Shown here one piece after another: positions 19,201 to 27,473 of a DNA stretch of 64,000 bases. Both the position numbers and the translations under genes were made by a program. The notes beneath the pieces are model-generated. The model was not told the origin of the DNA. It made no database searches and saw nothing but the letters and a program-made list of their open reading frames with translations. This stretch comes from Streptomyces exfoliatus (GTDB lineage: Bacteria; Actinomycetota; Actinomycetes; Streptomycetales; Streptomycetaceae), in the NCBI RefSeq assembly GCF_000725545.1, contig NZ_JNZP01000001.1, forward strand, positions 496,001 to 560,000, given 5' to 3'. Positions within the stretch are counted from its first letter, which is position 1, and each line of letters begins with the position of its first letter.

Positions 19201-20465
19201 ACACGGCAAGGGGCGCGCGTGGAGCCGCTCCCCGCCACGACGACCGCCGCCGCAGCTTCCCGCAGGTCGCGCCCCGCGAGGCGCCCGACGGCCGGTTCGC
19301 CGCGACCTGGTGGGGCAACGCCTGGGTGGAGGCGCTGGAGGACACGGCGCTCGACCCGGCGCGCCTCGCCCGCGGCAAGGCGTACGCCGGGCGCGGGCAC
19401 GTCGACGCGATCACCGTCACCCCGGGCCGGGTCGTCGCCTACGTCCACGGCAGCCGCGCCCGCCCGTACCGCACCGAGATCAGGATGCGGACCCTCGGCG
19501 ACGAAGGCTGGGAGAGGTTCCTCGACGAGGCCACCGCCCGCCCCGAACACATCGCCGCCCTCCTCGACAAGGACGTGCCGCACGCCCTGGAGGCGGTCAC
19601 CGGACTGCTGCCGGCTCCCGGCGACCTCGTCCCCGACTGCTCCTGCCCGGACGACGGTTACCCCTGCAAGCACGCCGCAGCCCTCTGCTACCAGGCCGCG
19701 CGGCTCCTCGACGAGGACCCGTTCGTCCTCTTCCTGATGCGCGGCCGGGGCGAGCAGGAGCTGCTCGCCGAGCTCACCCGGCGCAACGCGGCCCGTTCCG
19801 CGGCCGAGACGATCGCCGCCGCCCCGCTGATGCCGACGGTCCCCGCCCGTGCCGTGCTCGACGCGACGGAGCGACCGGGGCCTCCCTTGCCCCCTCCGCT
19901 GCCGGTGCCGGACCGGCCCGGCCGCCCCGCGGTGTTCCCGCCCGACCCGGACGCCCCCGATCCGCTCGCGCTCGACCTGCTCGCCGCCGAAGCCGCCGCC
20001 CGCGCCCATGTGTTCCTCACCACCGGACACGACCCGGTCGCCTCGCTCACCCCCTGGCAGGACGCCGTCCGCCTCGCCGCGGCGCACCCCGGCTCAGGTC
20101 TCACCGCCTCGACCCGCGCCCTCTACCGCGACCTGGGGTACGCGCTCGACCGCACCCCCACGGATCTCGCCAGGGCCGTCGCCGCGTGGCGACAGGGCGG
20201 TGCGGCCGGTCTCGCCGTACTCGAAGAGCTCTGGGACCCGCCGGCGGGCCCGTTCGACCGGGCCAGACCCGCGCTGATCGCCGCCGACTTCCCCGCGTTC
20301 CGGCCCTGGCGCAACCGGCTCTCCACCGAGTCCCTCCAGCTCCGCCTCGGTCGGGACGGCCTCTGGTACGGCTACGAGTCGGACGCGGGGCGCGAGGACT
20401 GGTGGCCGCGTGGTGCCCCCGACGCCGACCCGGTGGGAGCGCTTACCGACCTCCTGGGGCGCTGA
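19197..20465 (+). CDS. SWIM zinc-finger protein
   Basis: A 422-residue partner of the SNF2 protein. The SWIM motif CxC...CxH is seen as C-S-C-P-D-D-G-Y-P-C-K-H at about residues 145-156. SWIM domains bind DNA or proteins and occur with SNF2 ATPases, MEKK1 and bacterial helicases. The N-terminus has F-A-A-T-W-W-G-N-A-W, typical of this bacterial group; the C-terminal half is Ala/Pro-rich and poorly conserved. The GTG start overlaps the SNF2 stop, showing translational coupling. Confidence 0.88.
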   Translation: MNTARGARGAAPRHDDRRRSFPQVAPREAPDGRFAATWWGNAWVEALEDTALDPARLARGKAYAGRGHVDAITVTPGRVVAYVHGSRARPYRTEIRMRTLGDEGWERFLDEATARPEHIAALLDKDVPHALEAVTGLLPAPGDLVPDCSCPDDGYPCKHAAALCYQAARLLDEDPFVLFLMRGRGEQELLAELTRRNAARSAAETIAAAPLMPTVPARAVLDATERPGPPLPPPLPVPDRPGRPAVFPPDPDAPDPLALDLLAAEAAARAHVFLTTGHDPVASLTPWQDAVRLAAAHPGSGLTASTRALYRDLGYALDRTPTDLARAVAAWRQGGAAGLAVLEELWDPPAGPFDRARPALIAADFPAFRPWRNRLSTESLQLRLGRDGLWYGYESDAGREDWWPRGAPDADPVGALTDLLGR

Positions 20466-20538
20466 CCGCCACTCGAACGGAGTCCCACTCGATGGAGTGA
20501 AACCCGTCAACGGCTGGATCCGGCACGTGCGTTTGTCG

Positions 20539-20544
20539 CGTTGA
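20539..20544 (+). promoter_or_regulatory. possible BldN sigma -10 element upstream of chaplin gene
   Basis: CGTTGA equals the -10 hexamer known for sigma-BldN promoters, which drive chaplin genes, and lies 47 bases before the start codon. No CGTAAC-like -35 is found at 16-17 bases upstream, so this is only a half match. Confidence 0.3.
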
Positions 20545-20590
20545 TTCCGGTACGGGCACTTGCCCGCACATTTCCGGAAGGCAGGAAGCC

Positions 20591-21400
20591 ATGAGGCAGA
20601 TTCGCCGAAGTGGTCTGGCCACACTGTTGGTCACGGGTGGAGCGCTCGCGCTCTCGGCGGGCGCCGCGCACGCCGATTCCGGCGCGCAGGGCGCCGCGGT
20701 GGGTTCGCCGGGCGTCGGCTCGGGCAACACGGTTCAGCTCCCGGTGCACGTGCCGGTCAACGCCTGCGGGAACACGGTCAATGTCGTCGGCCTGCTCAAC
20801 CCGGCCTTCGGCAACAGCTGTGCCAACCGCTCCGCCGAGCCCGAGTCCGAGGGCTACGGTTCGGACGACGGCGGCGGCCGGTCCCACAAGGACCAGCCCG
20901 GTACCCCGCGCGGCGGCGAGCAGGCCGGCGGCTCCCACGGAGGCGGCACGCAGGGCGGCTCCTCCAACGGCGGCGGGTCCACCGCCGAGGGCCGCGCCGA
21001 GGGTTCGCCCGGCGTCCTCTCAGGGAACGGCCTCCAGCTGCCGATCGACCTGCCCGTGAACGTCAGCGGCAACTCGGCCAACGTGGTCGGCATCCTCAAC
21101 CCGGTCTTCGGCAACACGGCGGTCAACGGCCCCGCGAAGCCCGCCCAGCCGATCGAGAAGCCGACCCCGCGCCCGCAGACCCCCGTCCGGAACGTGCCGG
21201 TCCCGCAGACCGAGACGGAGCGCGAGACCGAGCGCGAGACGCCCGCCCCGGCTCCCGCGCCGCAGGGTGAGACGAGCCGGGCCGCGCTGGCCGCCACCGG
21301 TTCGGAGACCCTCGGCTACGCCGCCTCCGCGAGCGCGGCGCTGCTGCTCGGCGGCGCCCTCCTGTACCGTCGCGCGCGCCGCACGGGCGACCAGGCCTGA
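20591..21400 (+). CDS. long chaplin with two chaplin domains and sortase signal
   Basis: A 269-residue surface protein like ChpA-C. Signal peptide residues 1-28 (A-H-A). Chaplin domain 1 spans about 38-78, with Cys59 and Cys77; a Gly/Ser-rich linker follows; domain 2 spans about 139-179. In domain 2 both cysteine positions are replaced (N-V-S-G-N and N-T-A-V-N). A Pro/Glu-rich wall-spanning stretch leads to the sorting signal L-A-A-T-G (233-237), a hydrophobic segment and R-R-A-R-R tail. Chaplins assemble into amyloid fibrils that make aerial hyphae hydrophobic; sortase joins long chaplins to peptidoglycan. ATG at 20591 has GGAAG upstream. Confidence 0.95.
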   Translation: MRQIRRSGLATLLVTGGALALSAGAAHADSGAQGAAVGSPGVGSGNTVQLPVHVPVNACGNTVNVVGLLNPAFGNSCANRSAEPESEGYGSDDGGGRSHKDQPGTPRGGEQAGGSHGGGTQGGSSNGGGSTAEGRAEGSPGVLSGNGLQLPIDLPVNVSGNSANVVGILNPVFGNTAVNGPAKPAQPIEKPTPRPQTPVRNVPVPQTETERETERETPAPAPAPQGETSRAALAATGSETLGYAASASAALLLGGALLYRRARRTGDQA

Positions 21401-21446
21401 GGGTCGCGTCCCACGGTCCGGCGGAGGCGCGCTGACCCCCGAGCCG

Positions 21447-22136
21447 TCAGTCGTGTCCCCGGCCGTGGGTGTCCTCGCCACCACGACGCCAGGCCCGGAG
21501 CACCGCCTCGATGGCGGGTGCGACCCTCGTCCGGGCCTGGTGCCGGGGAACCCCGGCCATCAGCAGGGAGTCGTACGGTGTGTCGACATGGCGTACGGAG
21601 GCGCGCACCGCGGCGGTGACGGCGCCGCGGTCGAGCGAGCGGCCCGCGGCGGTGCGCCCCACCCGCCCGCTGCCCTTCGCCGAGGCGTGGACGGCGACCT
21701 CCGTGGCCCGGTCCGCCGGGATGGAGGGGAAGAGTCGCAGGACCTCCGCCCGGAGGACCTCGGTGATCTCGGCGTCCTGCGCCGCCCGCCGTACCGCGTC
21801 CCTGGCCCGCCGTCTCGCCCGTGCCTCCGCGTCCGCGAGGCAGGCGAGTTCCGCCACGGCGAGCGCAGCCTCCTCCACGAGGAGGCCCTGACGCTCGTAC
21901 CGCGTACGGCGCCGGTTGTGCCGTACGACGACGGCCCAGAGAGTGCTGGCCTCCCGGGCACGCCGGGTGAGGGCCGTGTCGCCCCGGCGCAGGAAGACGA
22001 GATGCCCGAGGTCGGCGCAGTCCAGACAGACGGGCGCGTTGAACTCGACGATCATCCGCTCCAGCGGTCCCTGCCGGCACTCCGAGCAGCGGGGGCGCCT
22101 GAGCGGTTCGACGACGACGGGTGCGACGAGGTCCAT
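21447..22136 (-). CDS. DUF2293 domain protein with CxxC pairs
   Basis: A 229-residue protein. Near the N-terminus two CxxC pairs (C-S-E-C about residue 17 and C-L-D-C about 37) suggest a zinc ribbon. The C-terminal half carries DUF2293: V-L-R-L-F-P-S-I-P followed by A-S-A-K-G-S-G-R-V-G-R-T. Function unknown. ATG at 22136 follows GGGGAGGGGG. It is the second gene of a two-gene unit with the 152-residue gene (15-base gap). Confidence 0.8.
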   Translation of the reverse strand: MDLVAPVVVEPLRRPRCSECRQGPLERMIVEFNAPVCLDCADLGHLVFLRRGDTALTRRAREASTLWAVVVRHNRRRTRYERQGLLVEEAALAVAELACLADAEARARRRARDAVRRAAQDAEITEVLRAEVLRLFPSIPADRATEVAVHASAKGSGRVGRTAAGRSLDRGAVTAAVRASVRHVDTPYDSLLMAGVPRHQARTRVAPAIEAVLRAWRRGGEDTHGRGHD

Positions 22137-22150
22137 GTCCCCCTCCCCGG

Positions 22151-22609
22151 TCAGCGGACGCCGGGTGCGGCGGCGGCGATGAACACGGCGAGCGCCTCCT
22201 TCGCCTGTGCGGAGCGGCGGGCGCGCTCCGCCTCCCCCTCCGCCTCGTGCATGCAGTGGGCCTCCTCGAAGGCGGCCTCCGCCAGCCGGCGGACCCGCGG
22301 GTCGTCGCAGACCAACTGGACGCGGAAGAGGGCCTGTCGGGCGGCGGTGCGCCGCCGGTAGGAGGCGTGGCGGGACTCCTCCGCCTCCTCGGAACCGGGT
22401 TCCTTCATCGCCCGGAACCAGCGGTCGTTCTGGCTGTGCCGGTAGTCGACGACCGCGCCCGCGTAGGCGCTGTAGGTCGCGATCCGCTCCTGGCGGAGCT
22501 GTTCGGTCCGGGCGAGCGAGGCGGTGCGCTCGGTGGTCCGCCTCTGGAACCAGTGCGTGGCGACGACGCCCAACAGGGTTCCCGCCACCGCTATCAACGC
22601 CACATCCAC
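22151..22609 (-). CDS. hypothetical protein with N-terminal membrane anchor
   Basis: A 152-residue protein: one hydrophobic segment (about 3-19), then a charged, probably helical or coiled-coil region rich in Arg, Glu and Ala to the end. GTG start at 22609 has GAGGGG upstream. I do not recognise the family; similar short anchored helical proteins are common in streptomycetes. Likely co-transcribed with the DUF2293 gene. Confidence 0.65.
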   Translation of the reverse strand: MDVALIAVAGTLLGVVATHWFQRRTTERTASLARTEQLRQERIATYSAYAGAVVDYRHSQNDRWFRAMKEPGSEEAEESRHASYRRRTAARQALFRVQLVCDDPRVRRLAEAAFEEAHCMHEAEGEAERARRSAQAKEALAVFIAAAAPGVR

Positions 22610-22676
22610 GACCGCTCGCCCCTCCGTCTCCCTCAGCTGTCGGACCTGTAGATCATGACAGCCGAGGGGCGGGACG

Positions 22677-23888
22677 TCACTGCCGGTAGCCGCTCAGGAA
22701 GCGGCCGATGCGGCTGATCGCGGCGTCGAGGTCGTCGACGTACGGCAGGGTCAGGATGCGGAAGTGGTCCGGGCGCGGCCAGTTGAAGCCCGTCCCCTGG
22801 ACGACCTGGATCTTCTCGCGCAGGAGCAGGTCGAGGACGAACTTCTCGTCGTCGTGGATCTTGTGCACGGCGGGGTCGAGACGCGGGAAGGCGTAGAGGG
22901 CCCCCTTCGGCTTCACGCAGGAGACGCCCGGGATCTCGTTGAGCTTCTCCCAGGCCCGGTCGCGCTGTTCGCGCAGCCGGCCGCCCGGGGCGGTCAGTTC
23001 GTCGATCGACTGCCGGCCGCCGAGCGCGGCCTGGATGGCGTACTGGGCGGGCGCGTTGGGGCAGAGCCGCATGGAGGCCAGCATGGTGAGGCCCTCCAGA
23101 TAGTTCCTGGCGTGCTGCTTGGGGCCGGTGACGACCAGCCAGCCGGAGCGGAAGCCCGCGACCCGGTACGTCTTGGAGAGCCCGCCGAAGGTGAGGACGA
23201 CCAGGTCGGGGGCGAGGGAGGCGGCCGGGTGGTGGACGGCGTCGTCGTAGACGATCTGGTCGTAGATCTCGTCGGCGAAGACCAGCAGGCCGTGGCGCCG
23301 GGCGAGTTCGAAGATGCCGTCCAGGACCTCCTTCGGGTAGACGGCGCCCGTGGGGTTGTTCGGGTTGATGACGACGATGGCCTTGGTGCGGTCGGTGATC
23401 TTCGACGCCATGTCGTCGAGGTCGGGATACCAGTCGGCGGACTCGTCGCACAGGTAGTGCACCGGCCTGCCGCCCGCGAGCGTGATCACCGCCGTCCACA
23501 GGGGGTAGTCCGGGGCGGGTACGAGGACCTCGTCGCCGTCCTCCAGGAGGGCCTGGACGGCCATGGAGATCAGCTCGGACACGCCGTTGCCGAGGAAGAC
23601 GTCGTCGACGTCCACGTCCGGCAGGCCCATGGCCTGGTAGCGCTGGGCCACCGCGCGCCGGGCGGAGAGGATGCCGCGGGAGTCGGTGTACCCGTGGGCC
23701 TTGGGGAGCATCCGGATCATGTCCTGGACGATCTCCTCGGGCGCCTCGAAGCCGAAGAGCGCCGGGTTCCCGGTGTTGAGGCGCAGGACGCTGTGGCCCG
23801 CCTCCTCCAGCGCGTTGGCGTGTTCGATGACCGGGCCCCGGATCTCGTAACAGACCTCGCTCAGCTTGCTCGACTGCCGGAACTCCAT
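22677..23888 (-). CDS. alaA: AlaA-type alanine/glutamate-pyruvate aminotransferase
   Basis: A 403-residue PLP enzyme of aminotransferase class I/II. The sequence follows E. coli AlaA through its whole length: S-S-K-L-S-E-V-C-Y-E-I-R-G-P at the start, N-T-G-N-P-A-L-F-G-F, P-A-P-D-Y-P-L-W-T, N-P-N-N-P-T-G-A-V-Y and the PLP lysine in G-L-S-K-T-Y-R-V-A-G. AlaA makes alanine from pyruvate and glutamate. ATG at 23888 follows GGGGAGG. It is divergent from the HxlR regulator, whose operator lies between them, so that regulator may control it. Confidence 0.92.
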   Translation of the reverse strand: MEFRQSSKLSEVCYEIRGPVIEHANALEEAGHSVLRLNTGNPALFGFEAPEEIVQDMIRMLPKAHGYTDSRGILSARRAVAQRYQAMGLPDVDVDDVFLGNGVSELISMAVQALLEDGDEVLVPAPDYPLWTAVITLAGGRPVHYLCDESADWYPDLDDMASKITDRTKAIVVINPNNPTGAVYPKEVLDGIFELARRHGLLVFADEIYDQIVYDDAVHHPAASLAPDLVVLTFGGLSKTYRVAGFRSGWLVVTGPKQHARNYLEGLTMLASMRLCPNAPAQYAIQAALGGRQSIDELTAPGGRLREQRDRAWEKLNEIPGVSCVKPKGALYAFPRLDPAVHKIHDDEKFVLDLLLREKIQVVQGTGFNWPRPDHFRILTLPYVDDLDAAISRIGRFLSGYRQ

Positions 23889-23922
23889 GTCCGACCTCCC
23901 CAAGTCCCCGGAATCAGTGTTG

Positions 23923-23957
23923 CTTGGTTTTACCAAGTTCGAGCTTGGAAAGTCCAA
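23923..23957. promoter_or_regulatory. array of overlapping inverted repeats, likely HxlR operator
   Basis: CTTGGT-TTT-ACCAAG (23923-23937), CCAAG-TTCGAG-CTTGG (23933-23948) and TTGGA-AAG-TCCAA (23945-23957) overlap, so CTTGG/CCAAG half-sites recur every 10-11 bases on one helix face. The array lies between divergent alaA and hxlR-type genes. Confidence 0.6.
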
Positions 23958-23979
23958 CAACTTGTCTAGACTGCGTCGC

Positions 23980-24648
23980 ATGCCACGTCAGCCACGCCGC
24001 CGCAGTTACGACCAGCACTGCGCCGCCGCGCGCGCCCTCGACCTGGTCGGCGACCGCTGGACCCTGCTCGTCGTCCGTGAACTCCTCGCCGGGCCGCGCC
24101 GCTACACCGACCTCCACGCCGACCTCCCGGGCGTCAGCACCGACATGCTCGCCGGGCGGCTCAAGGACATGGAGGCAGCCGAACTCGTCACCCGCCGCCG
24201 ACTGCCCGCACCCGCCTCGTCGTTCGTGTACGAGCTCACCCCGCGCGGCCGCGAGCTGCTGCCCGTGCTCCGCGCCCTCGCCGCCTGGGGAGTGCCGGAC
24301 CTGGGCGAGCCGCGGCCCACCGACGCGGTCCGTGCCCACTGGTACGCGATCCCCCTGCTCGGGGCGCTCGCCGAGCTCGGCGCGGGCGTCGTCCAGGTGA
24401 CCCTGGACGAGGGCGAGTTCCACGTACGCGTCGGTGACGACGGGAGCGTCGCGTACGGGGACGGGGTGTACGGGGCGGGTACGGCGGCGGTGGCCGACGC
24501 GCGGCTGAGCACCGACGCGGCGACCTGCCGGGCCCTCGCCGGCGGGGAACTGACGCTCGCCGAGGCGATCGGATCGGGCCGCGCCACCCTCGAACGGACC
24601 GGGCCGGCCGCGGGGAGCCCCCTGACACCGGTCGCCGGGGTCAGCTGA
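23980..24648 (+). CDS. HxlR-family winged-helix regulator
   Basis: A 222-residue DNA-binding protein. The N-terminal HxlR domain (about 8-100) shows C-A-A-A-R-A-L-D-L-V-G-D-R-W-T-L-L-V-V-R-E-L and G-V-S-T-D-M-L-A-G-R-L-K, with the conserved Cys at about residue 13 seen in redox- or ligand-responsive members. An extra C-terminal domain of about 110 residues looks like an SCP2-like ligand pocket (A-R-L-S-T-D-A-A-T-C-R-A-L). No ribosome-binding site is present; TAGACT ends 7 bases before the ATG, so the mRNA is probably leaderless. It probably binds the repeat array just upstream. Confidence 0.88.
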   Translation: MPRQPRRRSYDQHCAAARALDLVGDRWTLLVVRELLAGPRRYTDLHADLPGVSTDMLAGRLKDMEAAELVTRRRLPAPASSFVYELTPRGRELLPVLRALAAWGVPDLGEPRPTDAVRAHWYAIPLLGALAELGAGVVQVTLDEGEFHVRVGDDGSVAYGDGVYGAGTAAVADARLSTDAATCRALAGGELTLAEAIGSGRATLERTGPAAGSPLTPVAGVS

Positions 24649-25003
24649 TCAGCTGGTCCGACTCCGCGGCCAGGGAGCGCGCCAGGCGGTCCCGGGCCTC
24701 GGTCTGCGCCGCGATCCGTGCGTCGAGGACGGCCAGCCGCTCGCGGGCGATCTCCAGACCACGGGCGGACGGCGGGGTCGACGGCATGTCCCCGTCGAGA
24801 CAGGAACGGAACGCGGACACGTCGTCGAGGGTGAGCCCCGCGTCCAGCAGGTACCGGATGTTCGACACCCGGACCACCGCGCCCTCCCCGTACACCCGGT
24901 AGCCGTTGGCCGCGCGGGTCGAGGAGATCAGCCCCGCCGTCTCGTAGTGGCGCAGGGCGCGGGGCGACACCCCTGTCCGCCGGGCCAGTTCACCGATGCG
25001 CAA
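24641..25003 (-). CDS. MerR-family regulator
   Basis: A 120-residue regulator: MerR helix-turn-helix I-G-E-L-A-R-R-T-G-V-S-P-R-A-L-R-H-Y-E at residues 3-21, then a long coiled-coil dimer helix (about 75-118). No effector-binding cysteines are seen. I chose the TTG at 25003, which has GAGGAGG at 8 bases; GTG codons at 25012 and 25033 are alternatives, the last overlapping the SDR stop as GTGA. It is downstream of the SDR gene on the same strand and likely regulates that operon. Its 3' end overlaps the HxlR gene by 8 bases, tail to tail. Confidence 0.85.
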   Translation of the reverse strand: MRIGELARRTGVSPRALRHYETAGLISSTRAANGYRVYGEGAVVRVSNIRYLLDAGLTLDDVSAFRSCLDGDMPSTPPSARGLEIARERLAVLDARIAAQTEARDRLARSLAAESDQLIS

Positions 25004-25029
25004 GGGCGCCACCTCCTCACGCAGTCGTA

Positions 25030-25782
25030 TCACGCGACCAGCGCACCCCCGTCGACGGGCAGGACCGTGCCGGTCAGGAAGGCGGCGTCCGGCGCGGCGA
25101 GCGCGGTGATCGCCCAGGCGACCTCCTCGGGCCTGCCGATCCGGCCGAGCGGGGTGTGCGCGAGCTGCCACGCGCGCACGGCCCGCAGCTGCTCGGGGGA
25201 GAGGCCCATGTGGTCCCCGATCGGTGTCTCGATCGCGCCGGGGGCGACCGCCACCACCCGGACGCCGTCGGGCGCGAGCTCCACCGCCCAGCAGCGGGTC
25301 AGGGTCTCCAGGGCGCTCTTGGTGGCCGGATAGAAGGAGTTGGACGGCCAGCCGCGCTGTCCGATCGTCGTCGTCACGTTCACCACGACGCCCCGGGACG
25401 CGCGGAGGGCGGGGACGGCGGCCTGGGTGAGCAGGACCGGGGCGACGAGGTTGGTCTCGAGGAGCGGGGTGATCACGGAGCGGTCGAGGGTGCCGAGCGG
25501 GCCGCCCGTGGCGACGCCGGCGTTGTTGACGAGCACGTCGAGCCGGCCGTGGTCGCTCAGCGCGGTACGGACGATCTCCTCGGCCGCGCCCTCCGCCGTG
25601 ACGTCGGCGACGTACGGACGGATCCCGGGATGCCCCTCGGCGGTCTCCCTCAGCGGCTCCTTCCTGCGGCCGACGGCGACGACCGTCGCCCCCTGCCCGG
25701 CGAAGGCGCGGGCGGTGGCCCGGCCGATGCCGGTGCCCGCGCCGGTGACGACGACGACCCTGGTGGGTGTGGTGGTGTCCAT
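25030..25782 (-). CDS. short-chain dehydrogenase/reductase
   Basis: A 250-residue oxidoreductase of the classical SDR type: cofactor motif T-G-A-G-T-G-I-G-R (about 13-21), N-N-A-G (about 89), the Y-x-x-x-K catalytic pair in F-Y-P-A-T-K, and P-G-A-I-E-T-P. The basic G-R-R after the second strand suggests NADPH. Substrate unknown. No ribosome-binding site is evident before ATG 25782. First gene of an SDR-MerR operon; inverted repeats lie upstream. Confidence 0.9.
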   Translation of the reverse strand: MDTTTPTRVVVVTGAGTGIGRATARAFAGQGATVVAVGRRKEPLRETAEGHPGIRPYVADVTAEGAAEEIVRTALSDHGRLDVLVNNAGVATGGPLGTLDRSVITPLLETNLVAPVLLTQAAVPALRASRGVVVNVTTTIGQRGWPSNSFYPATKSALETLTRCWAVELAPDGVRVVAVAPGAIETPIGDHMGLSPEQLRAVRAWQLAHTPLGRIGRPEEVAWAITALAAPDAAFLTGTVLPVDGGALVA

Positions 25783-25798
25783 GAATCCGATGGTGAAA

Positions 25799-25832
25799 CA
25801 GTGACGCCAGTGACAAGGTCAAGCCGTGACCT
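25799..25832. promoter_or_regulatory. repeats upstream of SDR-MerR operon
   Basis: A perfect inverted repeat AGGTCA-AGCCG-TGACCT (25816-25832) adjoins two direct CAGTGAC copies at 25799 and 25808. The cluster lies between divergent SDR and kinase-like genes. It could be the MerR operator; CTTGAC on the minus strand may be the -35. Confidence 0.4.
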
Positions 25833-25860
25833 GTGACCGGTGACGAGCGGGATGAGCGGG

Positions 25861-26496
25861 ATGCGATACGAGGCGATCACCTGGGAACGGCTGGCGGCGA
25901 CCCTCGCCGGGCACGTCGACGCGGCCACCCCCGGCGACGGCGGCGACTGGCTCAAGGTCGGCATCGACGGGCCGCCCGCCGCACCCGGCGGCGAACTCGC
26001 CGCCCTGCTCGCCGAGCGGCTGCGGACGCGCGGGCGCTCCGTCCACGTCGTGGGGACCGGCGGCTTCCTGCGGCCCGCCTCCCTCCGGTACGAGTACGGG
26101 AAGCGGGACCCCGACGCGTACTACGACGGGTGGACCGACATCAAGGCCCTGTGGCGGGAGGTCTTCGCTCCGCTGGAGCCCGGGGGCACCGGGCGCGTGC
26201 TGCCCGACCTGTGGGACCCGGCGCGGGACCGCGCGACCCGCAGCCCGTACGTCACCCTGCCGCCGGGCGGGGTCCTCGTGCTGCACGGGCCCTTCCTGCT
26301 GGGCCACTGGTTCCCCTTCGACCTCACCGTGCATCTGCGGCTCTCGCCCGCCGCCCTGGCCCGGCGTACCGAGGAGACCTGGACCCTGCCCGCCTTCGCC
26401 CGGTACGAGACGGAGGTCGACCCCACCGCGACCGCCGACGCCGTGGTCCGCGCCGACGACCCCCGCCACCCGGCCTGGACGGGGCTCGGCTCGTAG
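25861..26496 (+). CDS. uridine-kinase-like protein with degenerate P-loop
   Basis: A 211-residue protein resembling nucleoside kinases of the uridine kinase group by layout: strand-loop K-V-G-I-D-G-P-P-A-A at about residue 35, D-x-Y-Y-D-G-W-T-D in the acceptor region, L-H-G-P-F-L-L, and an arginine-rich lid (R-L-S-P-A-A-L-A-R-R). The Walker A GxxxxGK[ST] is not intact: no Lys-Ser/Thr follows, so ATP binding is doubtful. The start is uncertain: GTG 25840, ATG 25852 and ATG 25861 are in frame within an AGCGGGATG direct repeat, and none has a good ribosome-binding site. Confidence 0.65.
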   Translation: MRYEAITWERLAATLAGHVDAATPGDGGDWLKVGIDGPPAAPGGELAALLAERLRTRGRSVHVVGTGGFLRPASLRYEYGKRDPDAYYDGWTDIKALWREVFAPLEPGGTGRVLPDLWDPARDRATRSPYVTLPPGGVLVLHGPFLLGHWFPFDLTVHLRLSPAALARRTEETWTLPAFARYETEVDPTATADAVVRADDPRHPAWTGLGS

Positions 26497-26546
26497 GCCC
26501 GGATGCCGGTAGGACCGGGCCCCGGTAGGCCCGGACGGAGGTTGTG

Positions 26547-27473
26547 TCAGGCGCCGGCCGGGAGGGGACGCTGGAGGTCGGGTGGGCGACCGCCCACCAC
26601 GGTGACCGCTTCCGCGCCCGCGCGGCAGCCCGCCTCCGCCGCCCGCGCCGGATCCGCCCCCGCGAGCCGCGCCGCGAGGAACGCCCCGGTGAACGCGTCG
26701 CCCGCGCCGGTCGAGTCCACCGGCCGCACCCCCGGCGCCGCCACCCGCGCGGTGACCGCGCCGCCCTCGGCGACCAGCGCGCCCGCCGCCCCGAGGGTGA
26801 CCACCACCAGCGGGAACCGGCGGCTCAGCTCGGCGGCCGCCGCCTCCGGTTCGCCGCGGCCGGTGAGCGTACGGGCCTCGTCGGCGTTGGGCAGCAGGAC
26901 CTCGGCGCCCTCCGCCGCCGTCAGGAACCGGTCGACCCCCAGCTCCGTCAGGAACCCCGCCGAGGCCGGGTCCACACTCACCGGAACCCCCGCCTCCCGC
27001 GCGTCCCGCAGCGCACGCCGAGCCGCCTCGCGGCTCGGCGTGGCGAAGAACAGATAGCCCGACAGATGCAGCCGGGCCACGCCGTCGAGCAGGGCGGCGG
27101 ACCAGTCGCCGGGGGAGAGGCGCAGGGCGGCGCCGCTGTCGGTGAGGAAGGTGCGCTCCGCCGAGGAGTCCACGAGCGCGATCACCGTGGCCGTCGACGC
27201 CTCCGGGTCCGGTACGAGCAAGGGGCGTACGCCCGCGTGCCGCAGGGCCCGCACGTGCCAGTCCGCCGCGTCCGTGCCCACCCGGCCGAGCAGCCGCACC
27301 TCGCAGCGACCGGAACGCGCGGCCCAGCAGGCCGCGTTGGCCCCGGCGCCGCCCGGGAGCGTGCGGATCTCCGCCGCCGTGTCCGTGGCCGGGGCGAGCG
27401 GGGTCCGGTGCCGCGCGATGACGTCGGTGACCACGTCCCCGACGACCAGAAGCGCACCCGCCGTCCGGCTCAC
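26547..27473 (-). CDS. psuK: PfkB-family sugar kinase, probable pseudouridine kinase
   Basis: A 308-residue ribokinase-fold kinase. It has the PfkB signatures: G-G-A-G-A-N-A-A near residue 40 and the ATP site D-S-T-G-A-G-D-A-F-T-G-A-F near residue 250, with the catalytic Asp. Specificity is taken from context: its GTG start overlaps the stop of a pseudouridine-5'-phosphate glycosidase gene by 4 bases (GTGA). PsuK phosphorylates pseudouridine, which PsuG then splits to uracil and ribose 5-phosphate. A different nucleoside or sugar substrate is possible. Confidence 0.82.
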   Translation of the reverse strand: MSRTAGALLVVGDVVTDVIARHRTPLAPATDTAAEIRTLPGGAGANAACWAARSGRCEVRLLGRVGTDAADWHVRALRHAGVRPLLVPDPEASTATVIALVDSSAERTFLTDSGAALRLSPGDWSAALLDGVARLHLSGYLFFATPSREAARRALRDAREAGVPVSVDPASAGFLTELGVDRFLTAAEGAEVLLPNADEARTLTGRGEPEAAAAELSRRFPLVVVTLGAAGALVAEGGAVTARVAAPGVRPVDSTGAGDAFTGAFLAARLAGADPARAAEAGCRAGAEAVTVVGGRPPDLQRPLPAGA

